Source: Microcaldota archaeon | Lineage (GTDB): Archaea > Micrarchaeota > Micrarchaeia > Micrarchaeales > CABMGC01 | Length of the DNA: 64,000 nt | Reading direction: 5' to 3' | NCBI GenBank assembly: GCA_021852055.1 | Contig: JAJZOD010000002.1 | Location: forward strand, 43,142 to 107,141 | Shown: one piece after another, positions 43,742 to 53,193 of the stretch | How the letters are laid out: the number at the start of each line of letters is the position of its first letter | Position numbering within the stretch: position 1 is the first letter of the stretch | Notes under the pieces: model-generated | Told to the model about the DNA's origin: nothing | Databases searched by the model: none | Seen by the model: the letters and a program-made list of their open reading frames with translations, nothing else | Made by a program: the position numbers and the translations under genes

Positions 43742-44485
43742 CTACTCTTCCATATAAGGTGCAAGGAAGTACACTACCTCTGAGTCGCCTATGTTGTACT
43801 TCATCCTAAGCGGTTCATTTGACTTCAGGGATATGTATATGTTGCTGCCAGCAGGGCACGATCTTACCATATTCTCCAGAAACTCAAGATTGAAAGTCGA
43901 CTCTGCCCCCTTTTTGGTATCTATCTTGCGCATTATGTTGCCATCGGCATCATGAAGCTCCTCAAGCTCTCCTGAATCCCCCCTTGCACTTACGGAGAAC
44001 TGGTCCTTAGACGCCTTAAATGATATGTACGAGGAGATAAGGCTTGCATCCTTTACTATGTCCTTGAAAGGCTCGCCGTTTATCTCTACATTTGCATCAA
44101 ATTCTATGTTCGGCTCCTTTTCAACACTCTTCTTGACCTCGACCATCTGCAGTTTGTATCTTCTCCTGGAACCCTGGCCTATGAACTCCATAGAAAGCTT
44201 GTTGTCAACATCTTTCATAACAAGGGCCTCGCCATCCCTTGTCCTTGACAGTATCTTATTCAGGTTCTCTATGTTGAGGCCGACATTTGCATTTTTGTCT
44301 ATATTGAATTTGGAAAAGGCCTTGTTAGGCATAGAAAAGGATATCATGCTTATGCTTGAAGGATCCATGGCCTTTAGCGATATGCCCTCTTTCGATATGC
44401 TGAAGAGACCCTCATCAACCAAACTGACTATTGCAGAGACGCAGTCCTTCCAATACTTCGCATTGTCTATTCTTATCTCAAACAC
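43742..44485 (-). CDS. pcn: DNA polymerase sliding clamp PCNA
   Basis: 247 residues, exactly the family length, from a GTG start at 44485 with GGAGTGAT upstream. Frames open further upstream are not supported by the family. Features: LVDEGLFSISKEGISLKAMDPSSISMISF, the interdomain loop and the C-terminal VVYFLAPYMEE. Homotrimeric clamp for replication. Adjacent to trm1 on the minus strand. Confidence 0.95.
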   Translation of the reverse strand: MFEIRIDNAKYWKDCVSAIVSLVDEGLFSISKEGISLKAMDPSSISMISFSMPNKAFSKFNIDKNANVGLNIENLNKILSRTRDGEALVMKDVDNKLSMEFIGQGSRRRYKLQMVEVKKSVEKEPNIEFDANVEINGEPFKDIVKDASLISSYISFKASKDQFSVSARGDSGELEELHDADGNIMRKIDTKKGAESTFNLEFLENMVRSCPAGSNIYISLKSNEPLRMKYNIGDSEVVYFLAPYMEE

Positions 44486-44699
44486 AGCATCACTCCGGTA
44501 AAAATAATAACAATAAATATATGCAACGAAAACAATATATAACATTGTACTGTTGTCCAGGCATAAAAACAAAGAGCGTGAACCACGCTTAACATAGAAC
44601 AACCCGGTTCAGTAATCCAGTTATCTTATGTTCCCAAACAGAAGTAAAAGCTATATAAATTCATGCTATCTATTTTGAATACCTATCAGAGTAATTATC

Positions 44700-46745
44700 A
44701 TGCGACCACATAATTACGCAATTGTGATTTTAATAGCAATGCTATCTGTGAATATGGCGTCTTCAGAATACTGGTTCCAATTTGGCGCAAAAGGAGGTAT
44801 AAAGTCCACACAGAATAGCGGAGCAAGTGCAATTATACAGACAATAACACCGCAAAAAATAGCGATAGGCTCTGTTGCATACTGGGTCGGGGAGGATTTG
44901 GGCAACGGTGCATTTCTGCAGATCGGATACCTGCTGGAAAACCAGTCAGGCAGCTATCCTTCATACTGCGATCAATCAGGCTGTTACGGATATCACCATA
45001 TCGATACAGGTGCAGCTGAATGGTTTTTTGAGTACTTTCCATCATCTTCTATAGATTCCTTCCTCGGTGCGATAGGCCCTGACGGATCTGCCGGGACAAA
45101 CGGCACATTTAACAACTACTCATTTTATTCTAACGGCAATACATGGTACTTCGCGTTTAATGGAAACGTCATAGGAAACGTAAGCCTAAGTTCAGGCAAC
45201 TCTGGAGAAAATGCGCCAATAGCATTCGGGGAGATAGCAAACACAAGCACATCGTCTCAGAAGTTGCTACCTGTAAATATTAAAAATCTTGAGTTTTACA
45301 ACGGCGGCAGGTTTCTCCCAGTTTCGACAGGCTACTCCTATATAGGCTACGGCGTCGGTAGCAGAACCTCACTTCAGAATACCTATGGGGTTTCAGAGCT
45401 AAGCAACAGGATAAATAATTTCATTATAGGTTCAGGCCTTCCGCAGCCGCCAAACAATACACAGCTGTGGACTATAGGATACCTGTTGAGCATAATATCA
45501 AAGTACGGCAACCAGAGCAATTCCACAGAGTACGTTGCATATTCTACAGTAAACATATCAACACCCACCTTCCTTTATGCGGCCCCGGGATCCAGGGGTG
45601 TATTTGTGCAGTGGTCAGGAAAAGGCTACGGGTCATATACCGGTTCGTCTAATATATCTTCAGTATACCTGGGCTCAAATATAACCGAAGACATAATCCG
45701 GCAGCCGCAGTATCTTGTAACAGTTTCATCAAAATATCAGAATGCAACTGGTAGCGGATGGTACAATGCCAACTCTACGGCATACTACTCAATAAGCTCA
45801 AACGCTTTTAATGTAAATGCATCCTCGCGTCTGCTTTTTGATGGATGGAGCAACGGCGTTAAAAATTCAAGCGGAAACGTCACTGTCTCATCCCCACAGA
45901 ACATAACTGCAAACTGGCAGCAGCAGTACCTTATAAATGCAACTGCAGACTACGGCAACGTCATAGGCTCTGGCTGGCACAACAAAGGCAGCCATGTTTC
46001 GCTTTACCTCTCTGCCCCAGTGATAAATGTGAGCAGTACAGAAAAAATAGCATTTTACGATTGGAATAACGGTTCGGATTTAAAGTATCTAGAAGTGAAT
46101 GTGTCTAAGCCAGTAAAGCTCCATGCATCATACAAAAAACAATATCTCACTACGTTTCGCGGCATAAACGTAAATGACAGCCCGGTAAATGCGACCGGGT
46201 TTGTAATAAACAACTCCACGGCAAATCAGCCAGAGTTCCTGTACTCTGGGGTTGCGTACCATATCAGCAGCGCGTATGTTGATGGGTTTAAGCTTCCGGT
46301 AAACAAAACTTTCGAAATAAACTCCAGCACAAATGTGGTCGCGCCGCTGCCTCTGTATCCTGTGGAGATAGTTACAACAGATATATTTGGCATACCTGTA
46401 AATGCAACTGCAGACCTGCAGATGGAGAACGGCACTGTCCTGAAGGTAGATTCTGGAAGTTCCGGAAAAATACTGCTGCATAATGTTCCCTATGGTGCCA
46501 TAACCGGCAGCATAGTGTTCTCAGGCATAAACGAATCTGTAAATACTGGAGGAGGAGCAACTGTGCACCTTTTCTTCATTTCGCTCTTCGACATAATACT
46601 GTTTGTCATTGCAATAATCGTAGCTGCAGTAATATACGTGCTTGTTTCTAGAACATTACTCCATCCTAAAAAGGCCGCAGCAGGAACATCTGACGACATT
46701 AGTCAGGGAGTACAAGCGCAGGCGCAGGACAACCGAAAGGAATAA
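44700..46745 (+). CDS. Large cell-surface protein with repeat domains
   Basis: 681 residues: N-terminal signal (YAIVILIAMLSVNMASS), a lectin- or laminin-like beta domain, then two or more repeats of about 65 residues. One starts QYLVTVSSKYQNATGSGWYN and another QYLINATADYGNVIGSGWHN, each ending near a FDGWSNG/FYDWNNG segment, as in divergent InlB B-repeat domains. Very many N-glycosylation sequons. A C-terminal membrane helix and short basic/Gln-rich tail anchor it. Promoter lies in the 214-bp gap divergent from PCNA. Confidence 0.8.
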   Translation: MRPHNYAIVILIAMLSVNMASSEYWFQFGAKGGIKSTQNSGASAIIQTITPQKIAIGSVAYWVGEDLGNGAFLQIGYLLENQSGSYPSYCDQSGCYGYHHIDTGAAEWFFEYFPSSSIDSFLGAIGPDGSAGTNGTFNNYSFYSNGNTWYFAFNGNVIGNVSLSSGNSGENAPIAFGEIANTSTSSQKLLPVNIKNLEFYNGGRFLPVSTGYSYIGYGVGSRTSLQNTYGVSELSNRINNFIIGSGLPQPPNNTQLWTIGYLLSIISKYGNQSNSTEYVAYSTVNISTPTFLYAAPGSRGVFVQWSGKGYGSYTGSSNISSVYLGSNITEDIIRQPQYLVTVSSKYQNATGSGWYNANSTAYYSISSNAFNVNASSRLLFDGWSNGVKNSSGNVTVSSPQNITANWQQQYLINATADYGNVIGSGWHNKGSHVSLYLSAPVINVSSTEKIAFYDWNNGSDLKYLEVNVSKPVKLHASYKKQYLTTFRGINVNDSPVNATGFVINNSTANQPEFLYSGVAYHISSAYVDGFKLPVNKTFEINSSTNVVAPLPLYPVEIVTTDIFGIPVNATADLQMENGTVLKVDSGSSGKILLHNVPYGAITGSIVFSGINESVNTGGGATVHLFFISLFDIILFVIAIIVAAVIYVLVSRTLLHPKKAAAGTSDDISQGVQAQAQDNRKE

Positions 46746-46785
46746 TATATTAATCGATGGTGGTATCTTACAGAGAGGCCGTGCT

Positions 46786-47307
46786 ATGAATGTTGCCATA
46801 ATTATCCCCCCAAAGGACTTCCGCGATGAAACTGTAACTAGTGCACTGCAGATTCTGTCGCGGTGGGGTGTTACATCTGCTGTTGCAAGCACTACTCTTG
46901 GCGAATGCATAGGCTATCATGGTGCAAGGCTCAATTCTGTCTTCTCTGTACCTGAGATAACCACAGAAAACTTCGACGCCATCTTTATATCAGACGGCAT
47001 GGGCGTTGATTCGTTCAAGCTTTATGACTCAAGGCAGCTGCTCGATGTGCTGAAGCATTTCAATTCCAAAAAGAAGCCAATAGCATGCGTAGGCAATGCG
47101 ATAAAAATCCTTGCGCGTGCAAACGTAATAAACAATATCAAGATAGCTTCTGTAAAGGAGCCAGAAACATCACGCCTGGTGCGCCTGTTTAGGGGCATAA
47201 TAACAAACAATGAAATTGAGGCCTGTGAAAATATTCTAACATCCTCAAACAGCAACAGTATAACTAATCTGGTAGATGCACTGCTTGACAGACTTAATGT
47301 CAGGTAA
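46786..47307 (+). CDS. DJ-1/PfpI-family protein
   Basis: 173 residues: MNVAIIIPPKDFRDETV, a central FDAIFISDGMGVDSF and the nucleophile-elbow segment KKPIACVGNAIKILARANVI, with Cys where DJ-1/PfpI proteins have their reactive cysteine. The usual following His (CHG) is replaced by Val-Gly, so classical protease activity is unlikely. Possibly a stress or deglycase protein. GAGAGG lies before ATG 46786. Confidence 0.8.
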   Translation: MNVAIIIPPKDFRDETVTSALQILSRWGVTSAVASTTLGECIGYHGARLNSVFSVPEITTENFDAIFISDGMGVDSFKLYDSRQLLDVLKHFNSKKKPIACVGNAIKILARANVINNIKIASVKEPETSRLVRLFRGIITNNEIEACENILTSSNSNSITNLVDALLDRLNVR

Positions 47308-47339
47308 ATGTAAACTAGCAGGTGCCTGATAAAATACGT

Positions 47340-47705
47340 TTAACCGTCGGGCGGTGCATTAATCCTATCTATGCTGTTCCTGCGTTTCATATACAACTTC
47401 CTCACATTTCCGCATGCTGTGCATCTGTAAATCACAAAGCCCCCTGAAAACCTAACACTGCAGCTGATTCCTGGAATAAGCACTGCGCTGCATCCTGCGC
47501 ATATCCTGCTCTTCACCTCTTCAGGAAGCTTTATCTTATAATGCCTGCTTATTGCTGTTGCCAGGTTTATGTACCTTTTTGACAAACGATAATCCTCCTT
47601 AGTGCCAGACAAACTTCGTTCTGTGGCAAGATCCAGCAATCTGTTTATCCTAAAAAGGCCAATCTGTTCTACAAGCTTTTTTGACTGCAATTTAAAACCA
47701 TTCAA
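47340..47705 (-). CDS. rnp4: RNase P protein component 4 (Rpr2/Rnp4)
   Basis: Zinc-ribbon subunit of RNase P. About 121 residues: helical N terminus (LVEQIGLFRINRLLDLATERS), then the four-cysteine site CAGCSAVLIPGISCSVRF...YRCTACGN. No ATG is in frame at the expected place; I take TTG at 47705, with TTG at 47690 as alternative. A TATA-like TTTATATTTG is upstream, within the divergent HAD gene's leader. With rnp2 and rnp3 this window holds three RNase P proteins. Confidence 0.85.
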   Translation of the reverse strand: MNGFKLQSKKLVEQIGLFRINRLLDLATERSLSGTKEDYRLSKRYINLATAISRHYKIKLPEEVKSRICAGCSAVLIPGISCSVRFSGGFVIYRCTACGNVRKLYMKRRNSIDRINAPPDG

Positions 47706-47757
47706 TAAAATTAAATATGTTATCAAACAAATATAAATGCAAGTATAGTGGCTCTTT

Positions 47758-48426
47758 ATGGAGAAGTTTGCACTTTTTGATACAAACATGACAGTAGCTA
47801 CGGATGCCAAGGATATCTCCGGCTATGTTGCAGAATCTATTCGCAACATATACGGCATAATAGCCGAAGTAAACTTGGGCAGCTATCCGGGATTAACATC
47901 AAAGGAGGTCGCAACAGAGGTACTCAGAAAATATGGGCTCAGCGAAGATGAGATATCAGAGAGGCTCGACAGGTATCTTGAGGATCTGCCTTATTCCTAT
48001 TTCAATGTAGCGTGGAGCGACAGAATTTCAGTAGCAGACGGGGCAAAGCAGCTCTTGGATGAGTTGAAGAGGAAAGAAGTGAAAATAGGCATTGCAACAG
48101 GGGAGCCGCAGCGCGTGTCAAAGATGCGCCTTGAGAAAACAGGGCTTCTGCCATACTTCACTTTCGGGTCTTATGCCGAGGATGGGATGCTGCCAAAAGA
48201 GATAATCGAGTCTGCGCTTAACAAGGTTTCATCAGAATTCGGGCTGCAGGCGAGCGACGGGTTCTTTATTTCATCATTCCCGAGGTTCATACACGCAGCC
48301 AAGGAAGCGAGCATATATTCTATAGGAGTTTCAGGGATTTACTCTGCAACAGAACTGCTAGCGTCGGGCGCCGATGAAGTGATAAAATCTCTCAAGGAAA
48401 AGCCAAAGGCAGTGCAGAAAATATAG
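47758..48426 (+). CDS. HAD-fold protein with degenerate catalytic motifs
   Basis: 222 residues of HAD phosphatase architecture: motif I region FDTNMTVAT, helical cap, motif II IGIATGEP and the motif IV region ISSFPRFIHAAKEAS. The second Asp of motif I (DxD) is Asn and the GD(x)xxD of motif IV is changed to SS...F, so metal-dependent catalysis is doubtful. Perhaps a pseudoenzyme or binding protein. ATG 47758 is 52 bp from the divergent rnp4 start. Confidence 0.75.
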   Translation: MEKFALFDTNMTVATDAKDISGYVAESIRNIYGIIAEVNLGSYPGLTSKEVATEVLRKYGLSEDEISERLDRYLEDLPYSYFNVAWSDRISVADGAKQLLDELKRKEVKIGIATGEPQRVSKMRLEKTGLLPYFTFGSYAEDGMLPKEIIESALNKVSSEFGLQASDGFFISSFPRFIHAAKEASIYSIGVSGIYSATELLASGADEVIKSLKEKPKAVQKI

Positions 48427-48465
48427 TTTATAATAAAAAATATATTTATAATATAATAGAATAGT

Positions 48466-49578
48466 TTATATAGAGAGGCTAGCACCTCTGGATACAAATC
48501 CCGCAATGCTGCCTTTATCTGATATTAGCGTCTTTCCTTTAATCATGTCCTGATATTGCCACTGCGTATCAAAGATCTTTTCCATATACTCTATTCCAAA
48601 TCCTGCCTTCTTCCCTTCTGCCATGTTAAGTATATCCTCAACAAACAGTTCTGAAGTCTCCGGACCTCTTGGGCACTGTGTGACAAGCTCTTTGCCATCC
48701 TTCATAAGTGTCCAGCAGCCACGCATTCCTGTAGTGGACTCTCTGTCGGAGTCTAGGTATACAAGTTCAATATACGCTCCTGACTCCAAATAAATCCGCA
48801 CTGCTTTCTTTTCAATCGGCGTACCTTTTGCCATCCTTATGCTGCCCTTTACGGTACCAGCGAAAAGCTCTCCGGTCAAATCAACAGACGCCTCTATACC
48901 GGTGGGGTTTGAACTATCATAGTTGTTGTTTGTAGTGTACAGGCTAAGCCCTGTAAGCCTTACAGTATCAGCGCCTGTCCCTCTGAATAATATCTCAAAT
49001 GCGTGTATCCAGTCCATGAAAAGCCCTCCATTCTCCATGGAGAAGAGCCACTTGCTTCTTCTCATGTCCTCCTCCCGCGTAGATTCAAAGAAGGTCTCAG
49101 ACACTCCTGTTATCTTACCATGCTCGTTTCCTAACCTTTTAAGAACTCCTTCGAGCTCCATCGTGAGCAGCTTGTGGAGATAATGCAGATGCAGATACGC
49201 CCTGTTTTCCAGCTTGTTCTCTTTTATGTAACTGACAACTGAGTAAAACTCTTCTTTGTTGACGCCCCATGTTTTCTCTGTTATGGTAAGCTTGCCTTTT
49301 TTAAGCGACTGTATTGTCTGCTGTGCATGATACTTGTTTGGGTCTGATATGTGTACAATGTCCAACCCTTCGAAAAACTCCTCTGGCAACGGCGCATTCT
49401 CATCCATCCTGTAATAACTGTCTTTTGTAATGCCTACGAGTTTGAGTCTCTCTGCTTTGCCTGCTATGTCACTGACTCCAACAACCTTTGCAAGGTGTAT
49501 CCTGTTAGTTTTTGCAATTCCTGCATAAAGCCTTTCAAACCAGTGCCCAAACCCAACAGCTCCGAGGTTATATGCCAT
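48466..49578 (-). CDS. Gfo/Idh/MocA-family oxidoreductase
   Basis: 370 residues: N-terminal NAD(P)-binding Rossmann segment (LGAVGFGHWFERLYAG), DIVHISDPNKYH and ITEKTWGV (where the family has EKP), then the C-terminal substrate domain. It starts immediately after the 6-phosphogluconate dehydrogenase stop. The pairing suggests this is the sugar-phosphate dehydrogenase, perhaps glucose-6-phosphate, that feeds the partner. That substrate is inferred only from context. Confidence 0.8.
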   Translation of the reverse strand: MAYNLGAVGFGHWFERLYAGIAKTNRIHLAKVVGVSDIAGKAERLKLVGITKDSYYRMDENAPLPEEFFEGLDIVHISDPNKYHAQQTIQSLKKGKLTITEKTWGVNKEEFYSVVSYIKENKLENRAYLHLHYLHKLLTMELEGVLKRLGNEHGKITGVSETFFESTREEDMRRSKWLFSMENGGLFMDWIHAFEILFRGTGADTVRLTGLSLYTTNNNYDSSNPTGIEASVDLTGELFAGTVKGSIRMAKGTPIEKKAVRIYLESGAYIELVYLDSDRESTTGMRGCWTLMKDGKELVTQCPRGPETSELFVEDILNMAEGKKAGFGIEYMEKIFDTQWQYQDMIKGKTLISDKGSIAGFVSRGASLSI

Positions 49579-50490
49579 TCACTCGACCTTTTCAACCCTG
49601 TGGCCACCAAATTCGTGACGAAGCGCGGCAAGGAATCTTCTTCCATACTGTTCATCATCCCTCGAAGAGAACCTGTTGTCAAGAGCATTGGATATAGATA
49701 TGAAAGGTATGCCGTATTCAAGAGCGAGCATCGATGACCAGCGTCCTTCGCCTGTGTCATCTACATGCGGCAATATGCCTGACATGTCCTTGTTGTTCCT
49801 TATGGCACGCTCTGAAAGCTCCATAAGCCTGCCGCTTATCACAGAACCGTTGTTCCATACTTTCAGTATCGATGCAATATCAAGGTCTTTATATGGCCCC
49901 TTCTTCACAAGCTCGAGGCCTTCGGCTATGGATTCCATCATTCCGTACTCTATAGCATTGTGTACCATTTTTACAAAATGCCCGGAGCCTGTACCACCAA
50001 TATAAGAGAATCCGTCCCTGACGCTAAGGTCTTTAAACAGTCCTTTCAGCTTTTCGAAAACGTTCCACTCCCCGCCAACCATTATGGACATGCCGTTTAG
50101 TGCGCCGCTGGGGCCGCCGCTGCATCCTGCATCAAGCAAGTGCACTCCTCTATTCTCAAGGAGGCTCTTGTGTTCTATGTCATCTTTATAGTACGAGTTC
50201 GAACCGTCGACTACTACGTCTTCATTATCAAGAAGCCCTGCAAGTTCAGTTATTACCGATGTTGTTGCTTGGCCTGCAGGAAGCATGAGCCATATACTCC
50301 TGGGTTGTGCAAGCATCGCAACAAATTCCTTTATGGAGTCTGCTCCTGTGGCTCCTATCGCAACAAGTTCCTTAACAGGTTCCTTTGACCTGTTGTACAC
50401 TGTTATATTATAACCCTTCCCGATCAACTGCTTTGCTATATTAGAGCCCATTTTTCCTAGGCCTATTATGCCTATACTACGCTCAGCCAT
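49579..50490 (-). CDS. gnd: 6-phosphogluconate dehydrogenase (short, GndA/YqeC type)
   Basis: 303 residues: Rossmann motif IGIIGLGKMGSNIAKQL, DGSNSYYKDD, AGCSGGPSGA and the catalytic GSGHFVKMVHNAIEYGMM. Oxidative decarboxylation of 6-phosphogluconate to ribulose 5-phosphate. Short length matches the bacterial/halophile GndA class. Together with the Gfo/Idh protein it would form an oxidative pentose phosphate branch, which is rare in archaea. Confidence 0.9.
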   Translation of the reverse strand: MAERSIGIIGLGKMGSNIAKQLIGKGYNITVYNRSKEPVKELVAIGATGADSIKEFVAMLAQPRSIWLMLPAGQATTSVITELAGLLDNEDVVVDGSNSYYKDDIEHKSLLENRGVHLLDAGCSGGPSGALNGMSIMVGGEWNVFEKLKGLFKDLSVRDGFSYIGGTGSGHFVKMVHNAIEYGMMESIAEGLELVKKGPYKDLDIASILKVWNNGSVISGRLMELSERAIRNNKDMSGILPHVDDTGEGRWSSMLALEYGIPFISISNALDNRFSSRDDEQYGRRFLAALRHEFGGHRVEKVE

Positions 50491-50701
50491 GCAATTACCC
50501 CAACATAAATTGTGATAATATATTACTCAAAACAGCCTTTTATACCTCTTGATGAAAAATAAATAAACAGATATAGGGGCTGCAAACGCTTCAAATCAGA
50601 GCAGCAAGGCAAAATCCATGCTTTGCAGGGAATGCTTAATAATGTTCCTCTGCATACAAGTAGGCATAGACTATTCTGGCTATTGGTGACTGCTTGGGGA
50701 T

Positions 50702-52282
50702 ATCAAAAAAACCATTGAAGTTCTTGACACAACATTGAGAGACGGATCGCAGTCAGCTAACGTATCCTTTACACTGTCAGATAAGATACGCATAGCCATT
50801 GCTTTGGATGACATGCATGTTGACTACATAGAAGGCGGATGGCCAGGCTCAAATGTCAAGGACAACATATTTTTTAAAGAGATGAAGCAGCATTCTTTGC
50901 AGCATTCCAAGCTTGCTGCATTTTCAAGCACAAGGCGGAAATCTGTAACTCCAGATAAGGATAAGAGCCTGGACGAGATCCTTGCTTCAGGCGTTGGCAC
51001 TGCAGTCATTTTCGGGAAATCATGGAAACTGCACGTCAGTGATGTACTGAAGGTATCAGATGAAGAGAACCTCAATATGATATACGATACTGTCTCCTAC
51101 CTAGTTTCACATGGGCTTGAAGTCATATACGACGCAGAGCACTTTTATCAGGGGTTCTTGTCCGATAAGGAGTATGCTTTGCGCTCCTTAAAATCTGCAG
51201 AAGATGCAGGAAGTGCAACAATAGTGCTTGCCGATACAAATGGCGGCACAATACCGAGCGCTGTATCAGCTATTACCAGAGAAGTGTCTGGCGCTGTAAA
51301 ATCAAAGCTTGGGGTGCACATGCATAACGATTCGGGCTGTGCTGTGGCAAATACTATAGCTGGGGTAGAGGCAGGGGCTGTTCACATACAAGGCACAATA
51401 AACGGGCTTGGAGAACGCACCGGCAATGCAGATATAGTACAACTTCTGCCTACGCTCTCGCTCAAGATGGGCTACTCCTCTAAAAGCTCAATAAACTTGC
51501 ATAAACTTAAAGATATTTCACTTCTTGTAGATGAACTTTCTATGCAGGGCAGCAATCCTCGGCAGCCGTATGTAGGTGCCAATGCATTTGCGCATAAGGC
51601 CGGAGTCCATGCCGATGCCATGCTGAAAAACAGCTTAAGTTATGAGCATATAGTGCCAGAGCTGGTAGGAAACAAGCGCGTTATCCTTTTATCTGAAGTA
51701 AGTGGTGCATCTAATCTTATCTGGCACGCAGAAAAATTAGGCATATCCCTTACAAAAGATAATGAGAAGCTTAAGGATGCGCTCAGCCTTATCAAGAAGC
51801 TTGAAGAGCAGGGCTACGAGTTCGACAGTGCGCCGGCATCAGCCATGCTCATACTCCTCTCAAAGCTCGGACTTTACAATGAGTATGTTGCATTGCAGGG
51901 ATGGGAAGTTGTATCTAATGAAAAGATCAGCAGCGCTACTGTAAAAACGGAGATGCATACGGGCACTGGGCGCGGTGACGGCCCTGTAAATGCCATAGAC
52001 AATGCAATAAGAAGCGCGTTCGGGCACATGTGCCCTGCTATAATGAATGTCAGGCTTATCGATTATAAGGTTGTGCTTCCGGGAAAGATACGTGACACAG
52101 AGAGCATAGTGAGGGTGCTTACTGAGTTCACAGACGGATCAGAGTTGTGGCGTACAGTTGGCATATCGCAAAATATAATCCAAGCATCGGTGCAGAGTCT
52201 GCTTGATGGATTCAACTATTACATGTGGCTGCAAAACAGGAAAGCCAAGCCTGAAGTTCAAGACACCAACAGAGTCCAATAG
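50702..52282 (+). CDS. cimA: Citramalate/isopropylmalate synthase-like enzyme (CimA type); start uncertain
   Basis: About 526 residues. The HMGL-like barrel has EVLDTTLRDGSQ, the ADTNGGTIP segment typical of CimA, HMHNDSG with metal-binding His residues and the linker GLGERTGNADI. A LeuA-type regulatory dimer domain ends it. No ATG, GTG or TTG in this frame keeps the DTTLRDG motif; only CTG, ATC or ATT codons do. GGTGA (50685-50689) and a TTG at 50694 lie one base out of frame, separated by a 7-A run. Either an unusual start or an indel. Makes a 2-oxoacid precursor for isoleucine or leucine. Confidence 0.8.
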   Translation: MKKTIEVLDTTLRDGSQSANVSFTLSDKIRIAIALDDMHVDYIEGGWPGSNVKDNIFFKEMKQHSLQHSKLAAFSSTRRKSVTPDKDKSLDEILASGVGTAVIFGKSWKLHVSDVLKVSDEENLNMIYDTVSYLVSHGLEVIYDAEHFYQGFLSDKEYALRSLKSAEDAGSATIVLADTNGGTIPSAVSAITREVSGAVKSKLGVHMHNDSGCAVANTIAGVEAGAVHIQGTINGLGERTGNADIVQLLPTLSLKMGYSSKSSINLHKLKDISLLVDELSMQGSNPRQPYVGANAFAHKAGVHADAMLKNSLSYEHIVPELVGNKRVILLSEVSGASNLIWHAEKLGISLTKDNEKLKDALSLIKKLEEQGYEFDSAPASAMLILLSKLGLYNEYVALQGWEVVSNEKISSATVKTEMHTGTGRGDGPVNAIDNAIRSAFGHMCPAIMNVRLIDYKVVLPGKIRDTESIVRVLTEFTDGSELWRTVGISQNIIQASVQSLLDGFNYYMWLQNRKAKPEVQDTNRVQ

Positions 52283-52325
52283 CAACGCATATTAATCAGG
52301 AAATATACAATATTTATGTGGGAAC

Positions 52326-52487
52326 ATGGAAGTTAAAACAGTACCTCAAAAACTGACAGTCAAGAATCTCAGGGCTCGTTCTGTTCTGGACGATCCCTAC
52401 GTTGCTAAACTATTTTTAATGTGGCGTGATACTCCAAGCGGACCGCATCTGGTATCTATTTTAGGAAATGTCAAAAGGATAGGCTGA
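52326..52487 (+). CDS. Possible 53-residue protein
   Basis: Reads MEVKTVPQKLTVKNLRARSV and continues to GNVKRIG. A TATA-like ATATACAATATTTATG lies 12-25 nt upstream. Basic N terminus, no membrane segment, nothing recognised. It is next to an IS605-type relict, so it could be part of a decayed element. Confidence 0.3.
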   Translation: MEVKTVPQKLTVKNLRARSVLDDPYVAKLFLMWRDTPSGPHLVSILGNVKRIG

Positions 52488-52611
52488 AAAAGGATTAAAC
52501 ATTTGATGCTTCTGCCAGTAAATGGCGCAATCGTCTCTTTACCATCGAAAAGTCGCATCGAAGAACTGAGAACCGATAAAACACATCCTTTGCAGGATGC
52601 AGTGATTGCAT

Positions 52612-52655
52612 GAATGCAAAGGAAGCCCACGCCGTCCATGGGTGAGGATGTCACC
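52612..52655 (+). repeat. Relict IS200/IS605 (TnpB) right end, copy B
   Basis: Second copy of the sequence at 30383-30428. In frame it reads MNAKEAHAVHG then a stop, similar to the end of TnpB proteins. CCCA...TGGG forms the hairpin. The 120 bp upstream show no intact transposase frame. Confidence 0.5.
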
Positions 52656-52728
52656 GTAAGTATCTCAAACTCTTACTAGAAGAAGCAAAAGTTTATAAGC
52701 TCCATGTGTGATTCTTACATCGATATAA

Positions 52729-53193
52729 ATGTCTGAAAGTGTCCTTGGGTACATAGATAATCTTACCTCGTTTGGCATCATAACGCCCAAAAGGAAGAGT
52801 CTCGTGATTACAGACCAAAGAATTCTAGTCTTGGATGTAAGCAGCGTATCTACAACTGCTGTCTCTTCCGGCCTTACGCTTGCATTTGGAATATTTGGGA
52901 GGGGTGTAGCAAATTCGATATCCAAGCAAGACATAGAAGAAACGACAAAAAAGCTTTCCGAAGAGGATCTCGATGGACTTCTAAAGTCCAATGCTAAAAA
53001 TACGGAGCTTAAAAACAACGATATATCCGCGGTAGAGATATCCAGAAAACAGATTCTTATAAAGGCGAAAGGGGAAACCCTTAAATACGGCTTTGCAAAC
53101 CCCGATACAAAAAACAAGGAAAGCGTTGTTTATGATAGTTATGTGGGGGCGCTGCAGGCTGCATTGGGCGGCAAAGTCACTGCAAAGAGATGA
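52729..53193 (+). CDS. Small protein with PH-like fold, unknown function
   Basis: 154 residues. RKSLVITDQRILVLD resembles the first strands of short bacterial PH-like domains, and SAVEISRKQILIKAKGETLKYGF the last. A Gly/Ala-rich amphipathic insertion (LTLAFGIFGRGVANSI) lies between. Stop overlaps the next ATG (ATGA), so it is co-translated with the membrane protein that follows. Role unknown. Confidence 0.55.
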   Translation: MSESVLGYIDNLTSFGIITPKRKSLVITDQRILVLDVSSVSTTAVSSGLTLAFGIFGRGVANSISKQDIEETTKKLSEEDLDGLLKSNAKNTELKNNDISAVEISRKQILIKAKGETLKYGFANPDTKNKESVVYDSYVGALQAALGGKVTAKR

